Under the pieces are notes generated by a model. It had not been told where the DNA came from. It was given only the letters and a program-made list of their open reading frames with translations, and did not search any database. Below, in pieces: positions 40,031-48,989 of a stretch of 64,000 nt of DNA (position 1 is the stretch's first letter; the number at the start of each line of letters is the position of its first letter). The translations under genes were made by a program, and so were the position numbers. Where the stretch lies: positions 62,001 through 126,000 of the forward strand of contig NZ_FNWO01000008.1 in NCBI RefSeq assembly GCF_900108475.1, in the 5' to 3' direction. The DNA comes from Magnetospirillum fulvum. GTDB lineage: Bacteria > Pseudomonadota > Alphaproteobacteria > Rhodospirillales > Magnetospirillaceae.

Positions 40031-40999
40031 GTGCCACCCCTTCCCGTCATGTTCTGTTTCGCCGGTCAGGGCGCGCAATATTACGGCATGGCCGCCCAGT
40101 TGATGGCGGACGAGCCGGTGTTTCGCCACTGGATGGAAGCGGGCGACGCGCTGGTCGCGGCCCGTCACGGCTTTTCGGTGCGAGAGGCGATTTACGGCGG
40201 CCTCCATCGCCCCAGCCAGCCGTTCGACCGGCTGGAAGAGACTCATCCCGCGCTGTTCCTGGTCCAATACGCCCTGGCCAAGACGGTCCAGCATCACGGC
40301 CTGCGCCCCGACGCGCTGCTGGGGGTCAGCCTGGGCGAGATCGTCGCCCAAAGCGTCGCCGGAATGATTCCGTTCGAGACCGCGCTGGCGGCGGTGGCCG
40401 ACCAGCCCGCCCAATTCCGCGCCGCCTGCCCGCCGGGCGGGATGGTGGCGGTGCTGGCCTCGCCCGCCCTGTACGACGAAAGCCCGCTGCTGCAATCCTT
40501 GAGCGAAGTGGCGGGGGTCACCTCGCACACCCATTTCGTCCTGTCGGCCCCGGCCGAAGCTTTGGAGGCGGTCACCGCCGAATTGCGACGGCGCGAGATT
40601 CTGTTCCAGCCTTTGCCGGTCCCCTATCCCTTTCATTCCCGCTTCATCGACCCGGTCGAAGAGTCCTGCCGCGCCGCCACCGCCGGGCTGCGCCGCGAAA
40701 GCGCGTTCTGGCCGGTCTGGTCCTGCTGCACCGGCACGCCGACCGGTCCGGCCAGTCCCGATCTGGTGTGGCGGATCGTCCGCCAGCCGATGAACGTGCA
40801 AACCACCCTGGCTGAGTTGGAGGCGCGCGGCGGCGCGGTCTATGTCGATCTCAGCCCCTCGGGCACCCTGGCCGCGCTGTTCCGCCAGACCCTGGCCAAG
40901 GGCTCGCAGTCCCGGCTGTTCAGCGTGCTGTCGCCGTTCGGCGGCGATAGCGAACGCCTGCACAAGACGCTGGCGGCGCTGCGCCACCTCGCGGCGTGA
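40031..40999 (+). CDS. Free-standing acyltransferase-like protein, probably proofreading acyl hydrolase
   Basis: This 322-residue FabD-fold protein has GQGAQ near the N-terminus, nucleophile Ser100 in GVSLGE and His202 in PFHSRF. Two features separate it from malonyl-loading ATs. The position of the Arg that binds the malonyl carboxylate (RG in FabD) reads Gln125-Pro126. The THPALFLVQYAL segment matches the PksD/PedC-type clade, whose members hydrolyse stalled acyl chains from ACPs. I therefore favour acyl hydrolase over malonyl transferase; direct evidence is lacking. The start is GTG with AGGA 9 bases upstream; an ATG six codons later is possible. It lies 14 bases after PKS2. Confidence 0.85.
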   Translation: MPPLPVMFCFAGQGAQYYGMAAQLMADEPVFRHWMEAGDALVAARHGFSVREAIYGGLHRPSQPFDRLEETHPALFLVQYALAKTVQHHGLRPDALLGVSLGEIVAQSVAGMIPFETALAAVADQPAQFRAACPPGGMVAVLASPALYDESPLLQSLSEVAGVTSHTHFVLSAPAEALEAVTAELRRREILFQPLPVPYPFHSRFIDPVEESCRAATAGLRRESAFWPVWSCCTGTPTGPASPDLVWRIVRQPMNVQTTLAELEARGGAVYVDLSPSGTLAALFRQTLAKGSQSRLFSVLSPFGGDSERLHKTLAALRHLAA

Positions 41000-41065
41000 T
41001 CCTGGCTCAAGACAGGCCGGAAGTTCCAGGGTATGCTTGCTCCCGCCCTCTGAAACGATGGTCGA

Positions 41066-41320
41066 ATGCCCATGGATAAGATCCGCGCTTTTATCGAAGA
41101 GCAATGCCTGATCGAATTCGACGACAGCTTTCCCGAGGACAGCAATCTGTTCAAGGAAGGGGTGATGGATTCCTATGGCTATGTCCATCTTTGCCGCTTT
41201 CTCGAACGCGAATTCGGCATTCACTTCACCGAGGCCGAGATGACCGGCAACGTGCTGGTCAGCCTGACCCAGATCCGCGACACCGTCGCCGCCAAGTTGG
41301 CCCAAGGCGCGCAGCAATGA
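41066..41320 (+). CDS. Free-standing acyl carrier protein paired with the amidotransferase
   Basis: This 84-residue carrier has Ser36 in GVMDSYGY, followed by the usual helix II-III pattern. Glutarimide clusters pair a discrete ACP with an AsnB-type amidotransferase to make malonamyl-ACP, the starter for the first KS. The AsnB gene follows after 28 bases, and PKS1 lacks a loading carrier, which fits. It lies 66 bases after the acyltransferase-like gene. It differs from the second discrete ACP at 45307-45555, which belongs to the beta-branching cassette. Confidence 0.88.
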   Translation: MPMDKIRAFIEEQCLIEFDDSFPEDSNLFKEGVMDSYGYVHLCRFLEREFGIHFTEAEMTGNVLVSLTQIRDTVAAKLAQGAQQ

Positions 41321-41348
41321 CCGGTGTCGGCCCCCTTGGTGTCGGCCC

Positions 41349-43319
41349 ATGTGCGGCCTAGTCGGGCTGGTCGGAACCAATCAGCCGTCAGGCGCGCTGC
41401 CCGACATCGTCGCAGCGATGCTGAACCGGATCGGCCATCGCGGCCCCGACGGGCTGGGGGCGGTCGTTGGCGACGATTGGGCGCTGGGCGCGGCCCGGCT
41501 GGCGATCATCGACATCGCCGACGGAGCCCAGCCGATGAGCGACCCGAGCGGGCGGTTCTGGCTGGCCTATAACGGTGAGATCTACAATTACCGCGAACTG
41601 CGTGCCGAACTGGAAGCGCTGGGCGTCGTCTTTGCGACGCATTGCGATACCGAGGTGCTGCTCCAGGCCTGGCTGACCTGGGATGCCGCCTGCCTGCCCC
41701 GCCTCAATGGCGGCTTCGCCTTCGCCCTCTACGACCGGCGCGAGGAGAGGCTGGTGCTGGCGCGCGACCGCTTCGGCAAGCGGCCGCTGTTTCTCGCCCG
41801 TCATGGCGGCGGATTGCTGTTCGCCTCGGAAATGAAGGCGTTCCTGGCGGTGCCCGGCTTCGCGTTCGAGCAAGACCCGGCGCAACTGGCCTCGATCCTG
41901 GCGACCTGGACCCCGCTGCCCGACCAAAGCGGCTTTCGCGGCATCGAATCCCTGCCGATGGCGGCGTGGCTGGAGGTCCGGCGCGGCGCGGTCAGCCGCC
42001 ACACCTATGCGCCGCTGGGCTTTGCCACCGACACGGCCCCCGCCACCGAGGCCGAGGCCCAGGAACTGATCCACCAGCGCCTGACCGAATCGGTGCGGCT
42101 GCGGCTCAGAAGCGATGTCGAGGTCGGGGTCTATCTGAGCGGCGGCATCGATTCCGCGATTGTCGCCCGCCTGACCACCGACCTCTCGCCCCGCCCCCCC
42201 GCCACCTTCTCGGTGACGTTCGACGATCCCTCCCTGGACGAATCGGCCGAGCAGAACGCGGTGGCTGAGGCGCTTGGCACCCGTCACCACGCTCTCAGGA
42301 TCGACGGCGCCGCGATCGCCGATGCCTGTCCGGCGGCGGTCTATCACAGCGAAATCCCCGCCTTCCGCAGCGCCTTCGTCCCGATGTTCCTGCTGTCGAA
42401 GCTGACCCGCGAGGCCGGGATCAAGGTGATTCTCAGTGGCGAAGGGGCCGACGAAGCCTTCCTCGGCTACGATCTGTTCAAGGAAACCCAGGTGCGGGGA
42501 CGCTGGGACAGCTTTGACGAAGCGACCCGAAGCCAGATACTGGCACGGCTTTATCCCCACCTCGATCATTACGGCCCGCAGGAAGTGGTGGCGCTGACCG
42601 GCTTGTATCAGCAATTTTCTACCGAGCGGATGCCCGGCCTGTTCTCGCACGAACTCCGCTTCCAGAACGGCCGCTTCTCCGCCCGCCTGCTGAAACCGGA
42701 CGGCGATCCGTTCGGCCCGATCACCGCCCTGGTCCAGGCCCACCCCGAACTGGCGGCGATGAGCCCGGTTCAGCGGGCGCAATGGCTGGAATACAAGACG
42801 CTGCTGCCCGGCTATCTGCTCTCGACCCAGGGCGACCGCCCGGCGCTGGCCCATGGCGTCGAAAATCGCTGCCCGTTCCTCGATCCCGGCGTGATCGACG
42901 CCGCCAACGCGAGCAACCTCAGATTCGACGACGGTTTCGACGAAAAGCGGCTGCTGCGCCGGGCTTTTGCCGACGGACTGCCCGCCTGCGTCGTCAACAA
43001 GCGCAAATTCCCCTATCGCGCCCCCGACGTCGCCGCCTTTGCCGCCGCCCGGCCGGATTATCTCGACCTCGTCCAGTCCGAGACCGAACTGGCCGGTCTG
43101 CCCTTCCTCGATGCCGGGTTCGCCCGCCGCCTCACCGCCAAGGTGTTAAGCCGCCCCGCCGCCGAGATCAGCCCCAAGGAAAACCAGACCTTTCTGTTCC
43201 TGCTGTCGATCGTCCTGCTGCACCGGTTCTTCGTCCGCCGCGAGGGCGTCCCCGGCCAGGATATCGCCCGCCCGGCCTTGCGGCCGACGCACCTCGTCGA
43301 TCTGCGCAGCGCCGCCTAA
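41349..43319 (+). CDS. AsnB-type glutamine-dependent amidotransferase
   Basis: This 656-residue enzyme starts MCGLVG, leaving Cys2 as the N-terminal nucleophile of the glutaminase domain (about 1-210). The ATP-pyrophosphatase loop SGGIDS is at residues 264-269 of the synthetase domain. Homology is to asparagine synthetase, but the setting argues for amidation of malonyl-ACP to malonamyl-ACP, the nitrogen source of a glutarimide ring. The ATG at 41349 is fixed by the need for Cys at position 2. It is the last gene of the + strand run and is followed at once by a terminator hairpin. Confidence 0.9.
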   Translation: MCGLVGLVGTNQPSGALPDIVAAMLNRIGHRGPDGLGAVVGDDWALGAARLAIIDIADGAQPMSDPSGRFWLAYNGEIYNYRELRAELEALGVVFATHCDTEVLLQAWLTWDAACLPRLNGGFAFALYDRREERLVLARDRFGKRPLFLARHGGGLLFASEMKAFLAVPGFAFEQDPAQLASILATWTPLPDQSGFRGIESLPMAAWLEVRRGAVSRHTYAPLGFATDTAPATEAEAQELIHQRLTESVRLRLRSDVEVGVYLSGGIDSAIVARLTTDLSPRPPATFSVTFDDPSLDESAEQNAVAEALGTRHHALRIDGAAIADACPAAVYHSEIPAFRSAFVPMFLLSKLTREAGIKVILSGEGADEAFLGYDLFKETQVRGRWDSFDEATRSQILARLYPHLDHYGPQEVVALTGLYQQFSTERMPGLFSHELRFQNGRFSARLLKPDGDPFGPITALVQAHPELAAMSPVQRAQWLEYKTLLPGYLLSTQGDRPALAHGVENRCPFLDPGVIDAANASNLRFDDGFDEKRLLRRAFADGLPACVVNKRKFPYRAPDVAAFAAARPDYLDLVQSETELAGLPFLDAGFARRLTAKVLSRPAAEISPKENQTFLFLLSIVLLHRFFVRREGVPGQDIARPALRPTHLVDLRSAA

Positions 43320-43354
43320 CCAAATCCTTATGAGGTCCACTCATCGGGATTTGG
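43320..43354. terminator. Bidirectional terminator hairpin between convergent operons
   Basis: CCAAATCC (43320-43327) pairs with GGATTTGG (43347-43354), and inside it ATGAG pairs with CTCAT around a 5-base loop, leaving one TT/CG mismatch: 13 paired bases. It fills nearly the whole 37-base gap between the stop codons of the amidotransferase (+) and ECH1 (-), so it can serve both strands. There is no long T tract. Confidence 0.8.
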
Positions 43355-43356
43355 TG

Positions 43357-44112
43357 TTAACCCTCCCAGGGAAACGTCCCCTCGGTGACATAGCGGCGGA
43401 TTCCGGCCCGCAGACCCGGATCGTCGAACATCGCCCGGTTGGCCGCCAGCGCCGCCGGACGCGCCGCGTCGAGACTTGGCGACAGGTGGGCGCGATATTG
43501 TTTGTAGGCGGCGATCGCGGGCTTCGACAGCCGCTTCAGGCGCAGCAGATGCTTCCTCAGCAGCGATTCGACCGGGTCTTCGATCGCATCGACCAGCCCC
43601 CACGACAGCGCGGTTTCGGCCCCGACCGGCTGGGTCGATAGGGTCAGGTAATGGGCGCGCTGCTCCCCCACCCGGCGGATCAGGAACGGCAACACGCAAG
43701 CGGGATAGAGGCCGAACAGCAATTCCGACAGCGCGAAGCTGGCACCGGACTCGGCCAGGACGATGTCGCAGGCGGCAGCGAGCCCGACTCCCCCGGCATT
43801 GACCCGCCCCCGCGTCACCGCGACCGAGACGAACGGCCCCGTCGCCAGACGCTGCCACAGCGCATAAAGCGGCGCGGGATCGAGAATGCCGTCGCCCTCG
43901 GCCAAAGCCTGGAAATCGCCCCCGGCGCAGAACACCCGGGCCCCGCCGGTCAGCACCAGCACGGACGGGCCGTCGGCCGCCTCGGCTCGCGCCACCACGT
44001 GGTCAAGCTCGGCCAGCAAGGCGGCGGAGAGGACGTTGCCGCTATGCTCGCGCGTCATCGTGACGGTGCAGATGCCGTCGCGAGTCTCGGCGGTCAGTGT
44101 CTCGAAGGTCAT
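43357..44112 (-). CDS. Enoyl-CoA hydratase-like dehydratase ECH1 (PksH-like) of the beta-branching cassette
   Basis: This 251-residue crotonase has FCAGGD and VNAGGVGLAA oxyanion segments and the GLYPACVLPFLIRRVG stretch typical of PksH-type ECH1 enzymes, which dehydrate the HMG-like branch on the ACP. The decarboxylating partner (ECH2, PksI type) is not a separate gene here but is embedded in PKS1 module 5. I start at the ATG whose A overlaps the upstream TGA (TGATG); a GTG one codon earlier (44115) is possible. It is the last gene of the - strand tailoring operon. Confidence 0.9.
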   Translation of the reverse strand: MTFETLTAETRDGICTVTMTREHSGNVLSAALLAELDHVVARAEAADGPSVLVLTGGARVFCAGGDFQALAEGDGILDPAPLYALWQRLATGPFVSVAVTRGRVNAGGVGLAAACDIVLAESGASFALSELLFGLYPACVLPFLIRRVGEQRAHYLTLSTQPVGAETALSWGLVDAIEDPVESLLRKHLLRLKRLSKPAIAAYKQYRAHLSPSLDAARPAALAANRAMFDDPGLRAGIRRYVTEGTFPWEG

Positions 44113-45329
44113 CACGGGCTCCGGATCGCCAGCGCGACATCGGTGCCGCCGAACCCGAACGACAGTTTCAGCGCGTGGCGGATCGAATGCGGCTGCGCCT
44201 CGCCCCGCACGTAGCGCAATTCCGGTTCGTGCGGATTGTCGAGGTTGCGGGTGGGATGCAGCATCCCGGCCCGCATTTGCAGCAGCAGCGCCACCAGTTC
44301 GACCGCTCCGGCGGCGGACAGGCCATGGCCGAGAACCGATTTGGTCGCGTTGACCCAGGCATGCCCCAGTCCCAGATCGCGCAGGGTCGCCGCCTCGACC
44401 TCATCGCCCTTCGGCGTGCTGGTGGCGTGGGCGTTGACATAGTCGATCTCGGCGGTGGTCAGTCCGGCCTGGGTCAGCGCCTGGAGAATGGCCCGGCGCT
44501 GACCGGCGCCATCGGGCTCGGGACCGCGCTGGCCATCGGCCACCGCCGCCGCACCGACCAGGGTGCCATAGCCCGCTCCGACATCGCAGCCTCGGCGCAG
44601 CACCAGGGCGGCACAGGATTCGCCAAAGAGAAAGCCGTCGTGATCGGCATCGAACGGTCGGCAGGCTCGGCCCGGCTGGCCGCCGAAACGGACCGAGCCC
44701 ATCGCGCCCAACGCCCGCAGGCCAAGCAGATCGAGATAGGAGACGTCCTGCATCGCCCCCAACGCGATACAGGCATCGACCCGGCCCGACCGCACCGCCT
44801 CGGCCGCCATCATCGTCGCCACCGCGCCGCTGGCCGAGGCCGCGCCGACACTGTGGACGAAACCGCGAATGGCGAAGGTGCTGGCGGCCAGCCCGCCCAG
44901 ATCGCTGTCGAAATAGACATGGCCTGCGCGCGGCGGCACAAAGGCGAGACGCCCGGCGGTTTGCTGCGCCATCAGCAGATAGTCGCGGGAGAACAGGTTG
45001 GCGCCGCCCACCACCAGCCCGATGCGGAGGGGATCGACCGCGTCCAGACCGGCCTCGCGCCAAGCCTCGTCCAGCACCGCCATCGCGACCCGGGCACCAA
45101 ACCCGGCGGTGCGCGCCACCCGAGGCGACAGGATCGCGGGCGGCTCGTCCAGTTCGACCCCGATAAAGGCGGTCGAGCCGTCCTGAGCCTGCCGCCCCGG
45201 CCGGGCCAGGATTCCAAAGACGTCGCGCCCAGCCAGCAAGCCCTCGATCAGGCTGGCCTTGCCATAGCCCAGACCGCTGGCGACGCCGATCCCGCTGATA
45301 ACGATGTCAGGCGGCGGCGAGTTTGGCAT
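44112..45329 (-). CDS. Decarboxylating ketosynthase (PksF-like), Cys-to-Ser
   Basis: This 405-residue KAS fold has the active-site Cys replaced by Ser165 (GAASASG), while the two His motifs remain (NAHATSTPKGDE and SVLGHG). In beta-branching cassettes such a protein decarboxylates malonyl on the donor ACP to give acetyl-ACP for the HMG-synthase step. The start overlaps the end of the donor ACP gene by 23 bases, and its stop overlaps ECH1, consistent with a coupled operon. Confidence 0.92.
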   Translation of the reverse strand: MPNSPPPDIVISGIGVASGLGYGKASLIEGLLAGRDVFGILARPGRQAQDGSTAFIGVELDEPPAILSPRVARTAGFGARVAMAVLDEAWREAGLDAVDPLRIGLVVGGANLFSRDYLLMAQQTAGRLAFVPPRAGHVYFDSDLGGLAASTFAIRGFVHSVGAASASGAVATMMAAEAVRSGRVDACIALGAMQDVSYLDLLGLRALGAMGSVRFGGQPGRACRPFDADHDGFLFGESCAALVLRRGCDVGAGYGTLVGAAAVADGQRGPEPDGAGQRRAILQALTQAGLTTAEIDYVNAHATSTPKGDEVEAATLRDLGLGHAWVNATKSVLGHGLSAAGAVELVALLLQMRAGMLHPTRNLDNPHEPELRYVRGEAQPHSIRHALKLSFGFGGTDVALAIRSP

Positions 45330-45555
45330 GGATCAGATCGGCCAGTTCACCCAGATTGCGCGGCCCGTGCAACTGCACCAGGGGAAGCACCAGCCCGATC
45401 TTCTCCAGGGTGTTGATCAGAATTTCGCTGCGCTCGATCGAATCGATTCCCAATTCGGCCATCGATTCGGCGCGGGTGAAGGACCGCCCAGCCAGATCGG
45501 GCACCACCTCGCCGATCTCGGCGGTCAGCAGGTCCAGGATTTGATCGCTGTCCAT
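45307..45555 (-). CDS. Donor acyl carrier protein of the beta-branching cassette (AcpK-like)
   Basis: This 82-residue ACP has Ser39 in LGIDSIERS. It sits between the HMG-synthase-like gene (11 bases upstream) and the decarboxylating KS, the usual order of beta-branching cassettes, where it carries the malonyl/acetyl unit. The ATG at 45555 has GGGAGAG just upstream. It lacks the Trp mark of acceptor ACPs, as expected for a donor. Confidence 0.9.
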   Translation of the reverse strand: MDSDQILDLLTAEIGEVVPDLAGRSFTRAESMAELGIDSIERSEILINTLEKIGLVLPLVQLHGPRNLGELADLIHAKLAAA

Positions 45556-45566
45556 CTCTCTCCCCG

Positions 45567-46823
45567 TCATACGAAACGATAGGTGCGATGATAGCCGACC
45601 ATGCCATCGAGAACGAGACGCCCCGTCCCTTCGATCGCCGCCCAGGCCGCCGGAAGAATATCGGGGGTGATGGTGGCATCCTTTTGGCCAAAGCGGATCA
45701 CCTGATCGCCCCGCAACAGATGTTCGTACTCGGTAATCGTCAGCGGGTGGCGGCGATCCAGCGCGGCGGCAATCCCGCTGGCCTGGACCCGGCGCTGGCT
45801 TTCCGGGGTGACGACGCCGCTGAAGAATTCCGAGCAGCAGCCCGAACCGTAGGAAAACAGGCCGACCCGGCACGGCGCGGCGATCGGGGCGGTTTCGAGC
45901 AGACCGGCCAGACCAAGGAAGACCGAACCGCCGGCGGTGTTGCCAACGCGCTGGCCGAACGCCAGACTGGGGCCGAGACGGCGGGCGAAATCGGCCTCGA
46001 TCTCGTCGGGCCGCGCCTTGTAGAGCTTGCGCATCAAGGTGCGGTGAGCGCCCTTGACCATGCCGCCGAACGGGGTGTGGAAGCTGAGATAGGCGAAGCT
46101 GTCGCGGAAATCGGCGCCTTCGACCCGGCGGGCATAGTCTTTCCACGCCCGCTCGGCGCAATCGAGATAGGCCATCAGCGACAAATCGGCGTCGCCCGCC
46201 TCGGTGTCGGGACCGGGGCGGCAGGTGTCCATCACCTCGAAACCGTGATTGCCATAGGCACCGGGATCAATCCGCAGGATATGGGGACAATCGCCGACCA
46301 CCATCGCCACCGCGCCCGCGCCGGAACTGGGCTCGGAATAGGCCCATTCCTGGATCGCCTCGGCATCGGCCAGGGCAAAGCGCGACAGATCGGTGCAGAT
46401 CACCAGCGCCTTGGCCCCCGGCGAGGTGCCCGACAGGATGAAATTCACCGCCATCTGAAGCCCGGCGGTGCCGGAATAACAAGCCTGCTTGATCTCGAAC
46501 AGGCGGCAATGGCCGGAAAGTCCGAGGTAATGGTGGATATAGGTACTGAGTGACTTGCCGAAATCGATGCCGGATTCGGTGCAGGTCACCACCATCTCGA
46601 TCCGGTTCCGCTCCTCGGCCGACATCGCCTCGACCAGCGGTCTGGCGGCGTTGACGGCAAAGGTGACCGGATCCTCGAACGGCAGCGCCACCGTCTTTTC
46701 GCGCATCAGCAAATTGTCGAAACGCGGCATGTCGAGACCGCGATGCAGACAAAGCGCCCGGACGTCCAGGCTCGCGGCACCGCCATAGACACCGAGAGCC
46801 TCGACGCCGACCGGGCGGGTCAT
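45567..46823 (-). CDS. HMG-CoA-synthase-like enzyme (PksG-like)
   Basis: This 418-residue thiolase-fold enzyme has catalytic Cys115 in EIKQACYSG and the acid TCTESGID near residue 83, the marks of HMG-CoA synthases. It should add acetyl from the donor ACP to the beta-keto chain on the tandem ACPs of PKS1 module 5, building the carbon branch. The start at 46823 (MTRPVGVE) overlaps the P450 stop as ATGA; the longer frame from 46886 would run into the P450. Confidence 0.93.
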   Translation of the reverse strand: MTRPVGVEALGVYGGAASLDVRALCLHRGLDMPRFDNLLMREKTVALPFEDPVTFAVNAARPLVEAMSAEERNRIEMVVTCTESGIDFGKSLSTYIHHYLGLSGHCRLFEIKQACYSGTAGLQMAVNFILSGTSPGAKALVICTDLSRFALADAEAIQEWAYSEPSSGAGAVAMVVGDCPHILRIDPGAYGNHGFEVMDTCRPGPDTEAGDADLSLMAYLDCAERAWKDYARRVEGADFRDSFAYLSFHTPFGGMVKGAHRTLMRKLYKARPDEIEADFARRLGPSLAFGQRVGNTAGGSVFLGLAGLLETAPIAAPCRVGLFSYGSGCCSEFFSGVVTPESQRRVQASGIAAALDRRHPLTITEYEHLLRGDQVIRFGQKDATITPDILPAAWAAIEGTGRLVLDGMVGYHRTYRFV

Positions 46824-48070
46824 GCGCTGCCGACCCGCACCGGCAGGTTGACCAGACCGCGCGCGTTGATGCGATCGACCCGCCACTCGACCGGACCGGC
46901 GCGGCGGATCGAGGGCCAGCGATCAAGCAGAGCGTTGACGGCGATCAGTCCTTCCAGCCGGGCCAGCGGCGCGCCCAGGCAGAAATGGGCCCCGCCGCCG
47001 AAGGTGTAATGCGGATTGGGCTGCCGTCCGACGTCGAAGCGATCGGGATCCTCGAAGCGGGCGGGATCGCGGTTGACGGCACCGATCATGCCGAGAAGCG
47101 GCGAACCGGCGGGGATCGGCGTGCCGCAGATGGTGACGTCGTCGCGCGCCACCCGCAAAATCATGTTGCCGCCCGGCTCGCAGCGCATGAATTCCTCGAC
47201 CGCCAGCGGCACCAGCGAGCGGTCGGCCCGCAGCCGCTCCATCTGATCGGGATTGTCGAGCAGCAGCAACAGGCCGCTGCCGATCAGGGTGACGGTGGTT
47301 TCGTGCCCGGCGATCAGCATCGACACCATGTTGACCAGGGTCTCTTCCTCGTTCAACACGCCCTCGTCCTGGGCGCGCAGGATGATGCTGGTCAGGCTGG
47401 TATCGGCGGCGGCCCGGCGCTCGGCCAGGAAGTCGCGCAGATAGGCCTTGCAGGCGATCAGCGCGTCCAGCGCCGATTGCTTGTCCTCGGGCGAGAGCAG
47501 AACGTCGGCGATGCGGATCAGCGCCTCGCTCCAGCGATGGATGGTGTCGTCCATCTCGGGGGGCAGGTTGAGCAGGTTCCCGAGCACCCGCAACGGCATC
47601 GGCGCGGCAAAGGCGGCGACGATGTCGAACTCGCCTTCGTCGGGCAGGGCCGACAGCAAACGGTCGGCCTCGGCCTGGATCATCGGGGTCAATTCGTTGA
47701 TCGCGCCGGGGCGGAACGACTTCTCCCACATCCCGCGCATCCGCTGATGGTCGGCCCCATCGACGTTGATCATCTGCGGCTGAACGCCCTGGAACAGGGC
47801 ATAGCCGACCGGATCGCGGGTGCGGAAATCGTCGCAATTCCAGCCCGGCTTCCAATAATGGGTGTCGCGGCCGATCGCGGGCGAGCGGACCACTTCGGCG
47901 AAGGCCTGGTGGCCCAGCACAAAATAAATCCCGGACTGGTCGTCGAGGTGAACCGGTCCCTGCGCCAGAAGGCGGTGCAAATCCGGATAAGGGTTGGCCA
48001 GGAACGCCTTATCGCTCAGCATCCGCCACCAATCGTGTCCGGTCACCGGTCCCGCTACGGTCTCAACCAT
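46820..48070 (-). CDS. Cytochrome P450
   Basis: This 416-residue soluble bacterial P450 has AGHETT in helix I, the ExxR motif as EEFMR and heme ligand Cys364 in FGGGAHFCLG. It is placed with an FkbM-type methyltransferase. In sesbanimide-like products an O-methyl next to a hydroxyl could be oxidised to a methylene acetal, a step P450s perform elsewhere; this role is inference. ATG at 48070 is preceded by a purine-rich SD (GGGAGAGG). Redox partners are not in the window. Confidence 0.92.
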   Translation of the reverse strand: MVETVAGPVTGHDWWRMLSDKAFLANPYPDLHRLLAQGPVHLDDQSGIYFVLGHQAFAEVVRSPAIGRDTHYWKPGWNCDDFRTRDPVGYALFQGVQPQMINVDGADHQRMRGMWEKSFRPGAINELTPMIQAEADRLLSALPDEGEFDIVAAFAAPMPLRVLGNLLNLPPEMDDTIHRWSEALIRIADVLLSPEDKQSALDALIACKAYLRDFLAERRAAADTSLTSIILRAQDEGVLNEEETLVNMVSMLIAGHETTVTLIGSGLLLLLDNPDQMERLRADRSLVPLAVEEFMRCEPGGNMILRVARDDVTICGTPIPAGSPLLGMIGAVNRDPARFEDPDRFDVGRQPNPHYTFGGGAHFCLGAPLARLEGLIAVNALLDRWPSIRRAGPVEWRVDRINARGLVNLPVRVGSA

Positions 48071-48088
48071 TCCTCTCCCTCCCGGCGC

Positions 48089-48895
48089 TTAAGGCCGTGC
48101 CGCATAGATGTGAAAAACCGCCGCCCCGCCTTGGGACAGGGGATGGGCACCGATCGTGGTGGAAAAGCCCCGGCCGCGCAAATCGGCCGCCATCGTTTCC
48201 GTCACCTCCGGTCCCAAATGAACCTCGACCAGCAACTGGCGGATTTTGGGCCAGTCGGCCTCGGCCAGCCCGGCCAGAACCTCACGCTCGGACCCTTCGG
48301 TGTCGATCTTGAGCAGATCGACCGCCTCCACCCCCAGGGCCGCGATCTGAGCCGACAAGGTATCGACCTGCGCCCGCACCCGCTCGGGCCGCAGCAGGGC
48401 GTCGAGAAAGCCGTCATCGGCCACCGCCTCGGCCGCCCCGGTGCGCTCGACGATGTGCTGAACCTCGCTCCCGGCCTGATGGCCGCCCAACAGCGCCCGC
48501 AGCCCGGCCGCCATGGTCTGGCCCACCGCGCGGTTCTGAGTCGAGAGTGCGGCGATGCCGGGGAAATAGTCGAACTCGGCCCAGCCCGGCCGGTCGCCCA
48601 GCGCCAGTTCCACCGCTTCGCCGGGCGGGGTCAGTGCGGCGAGGTTGGCCGCCAGCGGCGCGAACACGGCGGGCATCGGCTCGAAGCCGATAATGCGGGC
48701 CTGGGGACAGCGATCGCGCAGATAAAGCGAAAACAGACCGATATTGGCCCCGACGTCGAGATAGGTGCCGTTCGCGGGCAGGCGAAGACCACGCGCGGTC
48801 AGATCGTCGGAAAATATTTCGTGGATTCCGAACTCGACTTCATAGGCATTGACGCAATAAATCTGACGGCCATCGGGCAAAACGGCGGATTGCAT
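48089..48895 (-). CDS. FkbM-family SAM-dependent methyltransferase
   Basis: The 268-residue protein has the SAM-binding motif LDVGANIGLFS (from ~46) and LLKIDTEGSE near 190, diagnostic of FkbM methyltransferases, which usually make O-methyl ethers in polyketides. An extended frame would begin at TTG 48973. I choose ATG 48895 because GGTGGAG lies 6 bases upstream and the family normally starts just before the DGRxIYCVN segment. It precedes the P450 by 18 bases. Confidence 0.88.
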   Translation of the reverse strand: MQSAVLPDGRQIYCVNAYEVEFGIHEIFSDDLTARGLRLPANGTYLDVGANIGLFSLYLRDRCPQARIIGFEPMPAVFAPLAANLAALTPPGEAVELALGDRPGWAEFDYFPGIAALSTQNRAVGQTMAAGLRALLGGHQAGSEVQHIVERTGAAEAVADDGFLDALLRPERVRAQVDTLSAQIAALGVEAVDLLKIDTEGSEREVLAGLAEADWPKIRQLLVEVHLGPEVTETMAADLRGRGFSTTIGAHPLSQGGAAVFHIYAARP

Positions 48896-48901
48896 CGGGA
48901 A

Positions 48902-48908
48902 CTCCACC
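48902..48908 (-). promoter_or_regulatory. Shine-Dalgarno fixing the methyltransferase start
   Basis: GGTGGAG on the - strand, 6 bases before ATG 48895, favours this start over the upstream TTG. Confidence 0.65.
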
Positions 48909-48989
48909 CTGATCTGCCCCAAGGGCGCATTGCCTGCCAGGAAACAGGACAACCATTGTCCCCAATGCGGCAAACAGCGTCAAGACCTC

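Noticed and set aside
44097-45416. 439-codon + strand frame over the decarboxylating KS
   Set aside because: Antisense shadow; the - strand carries the conserved KAS motifs and coupled overlaps.
45567-46823. Ordinary KAS III/FabH
   Set aside because: The EIKQACYSG motif, the TCTES acid segment and the cassette setting point to HMG-CoA-synthase-like function.
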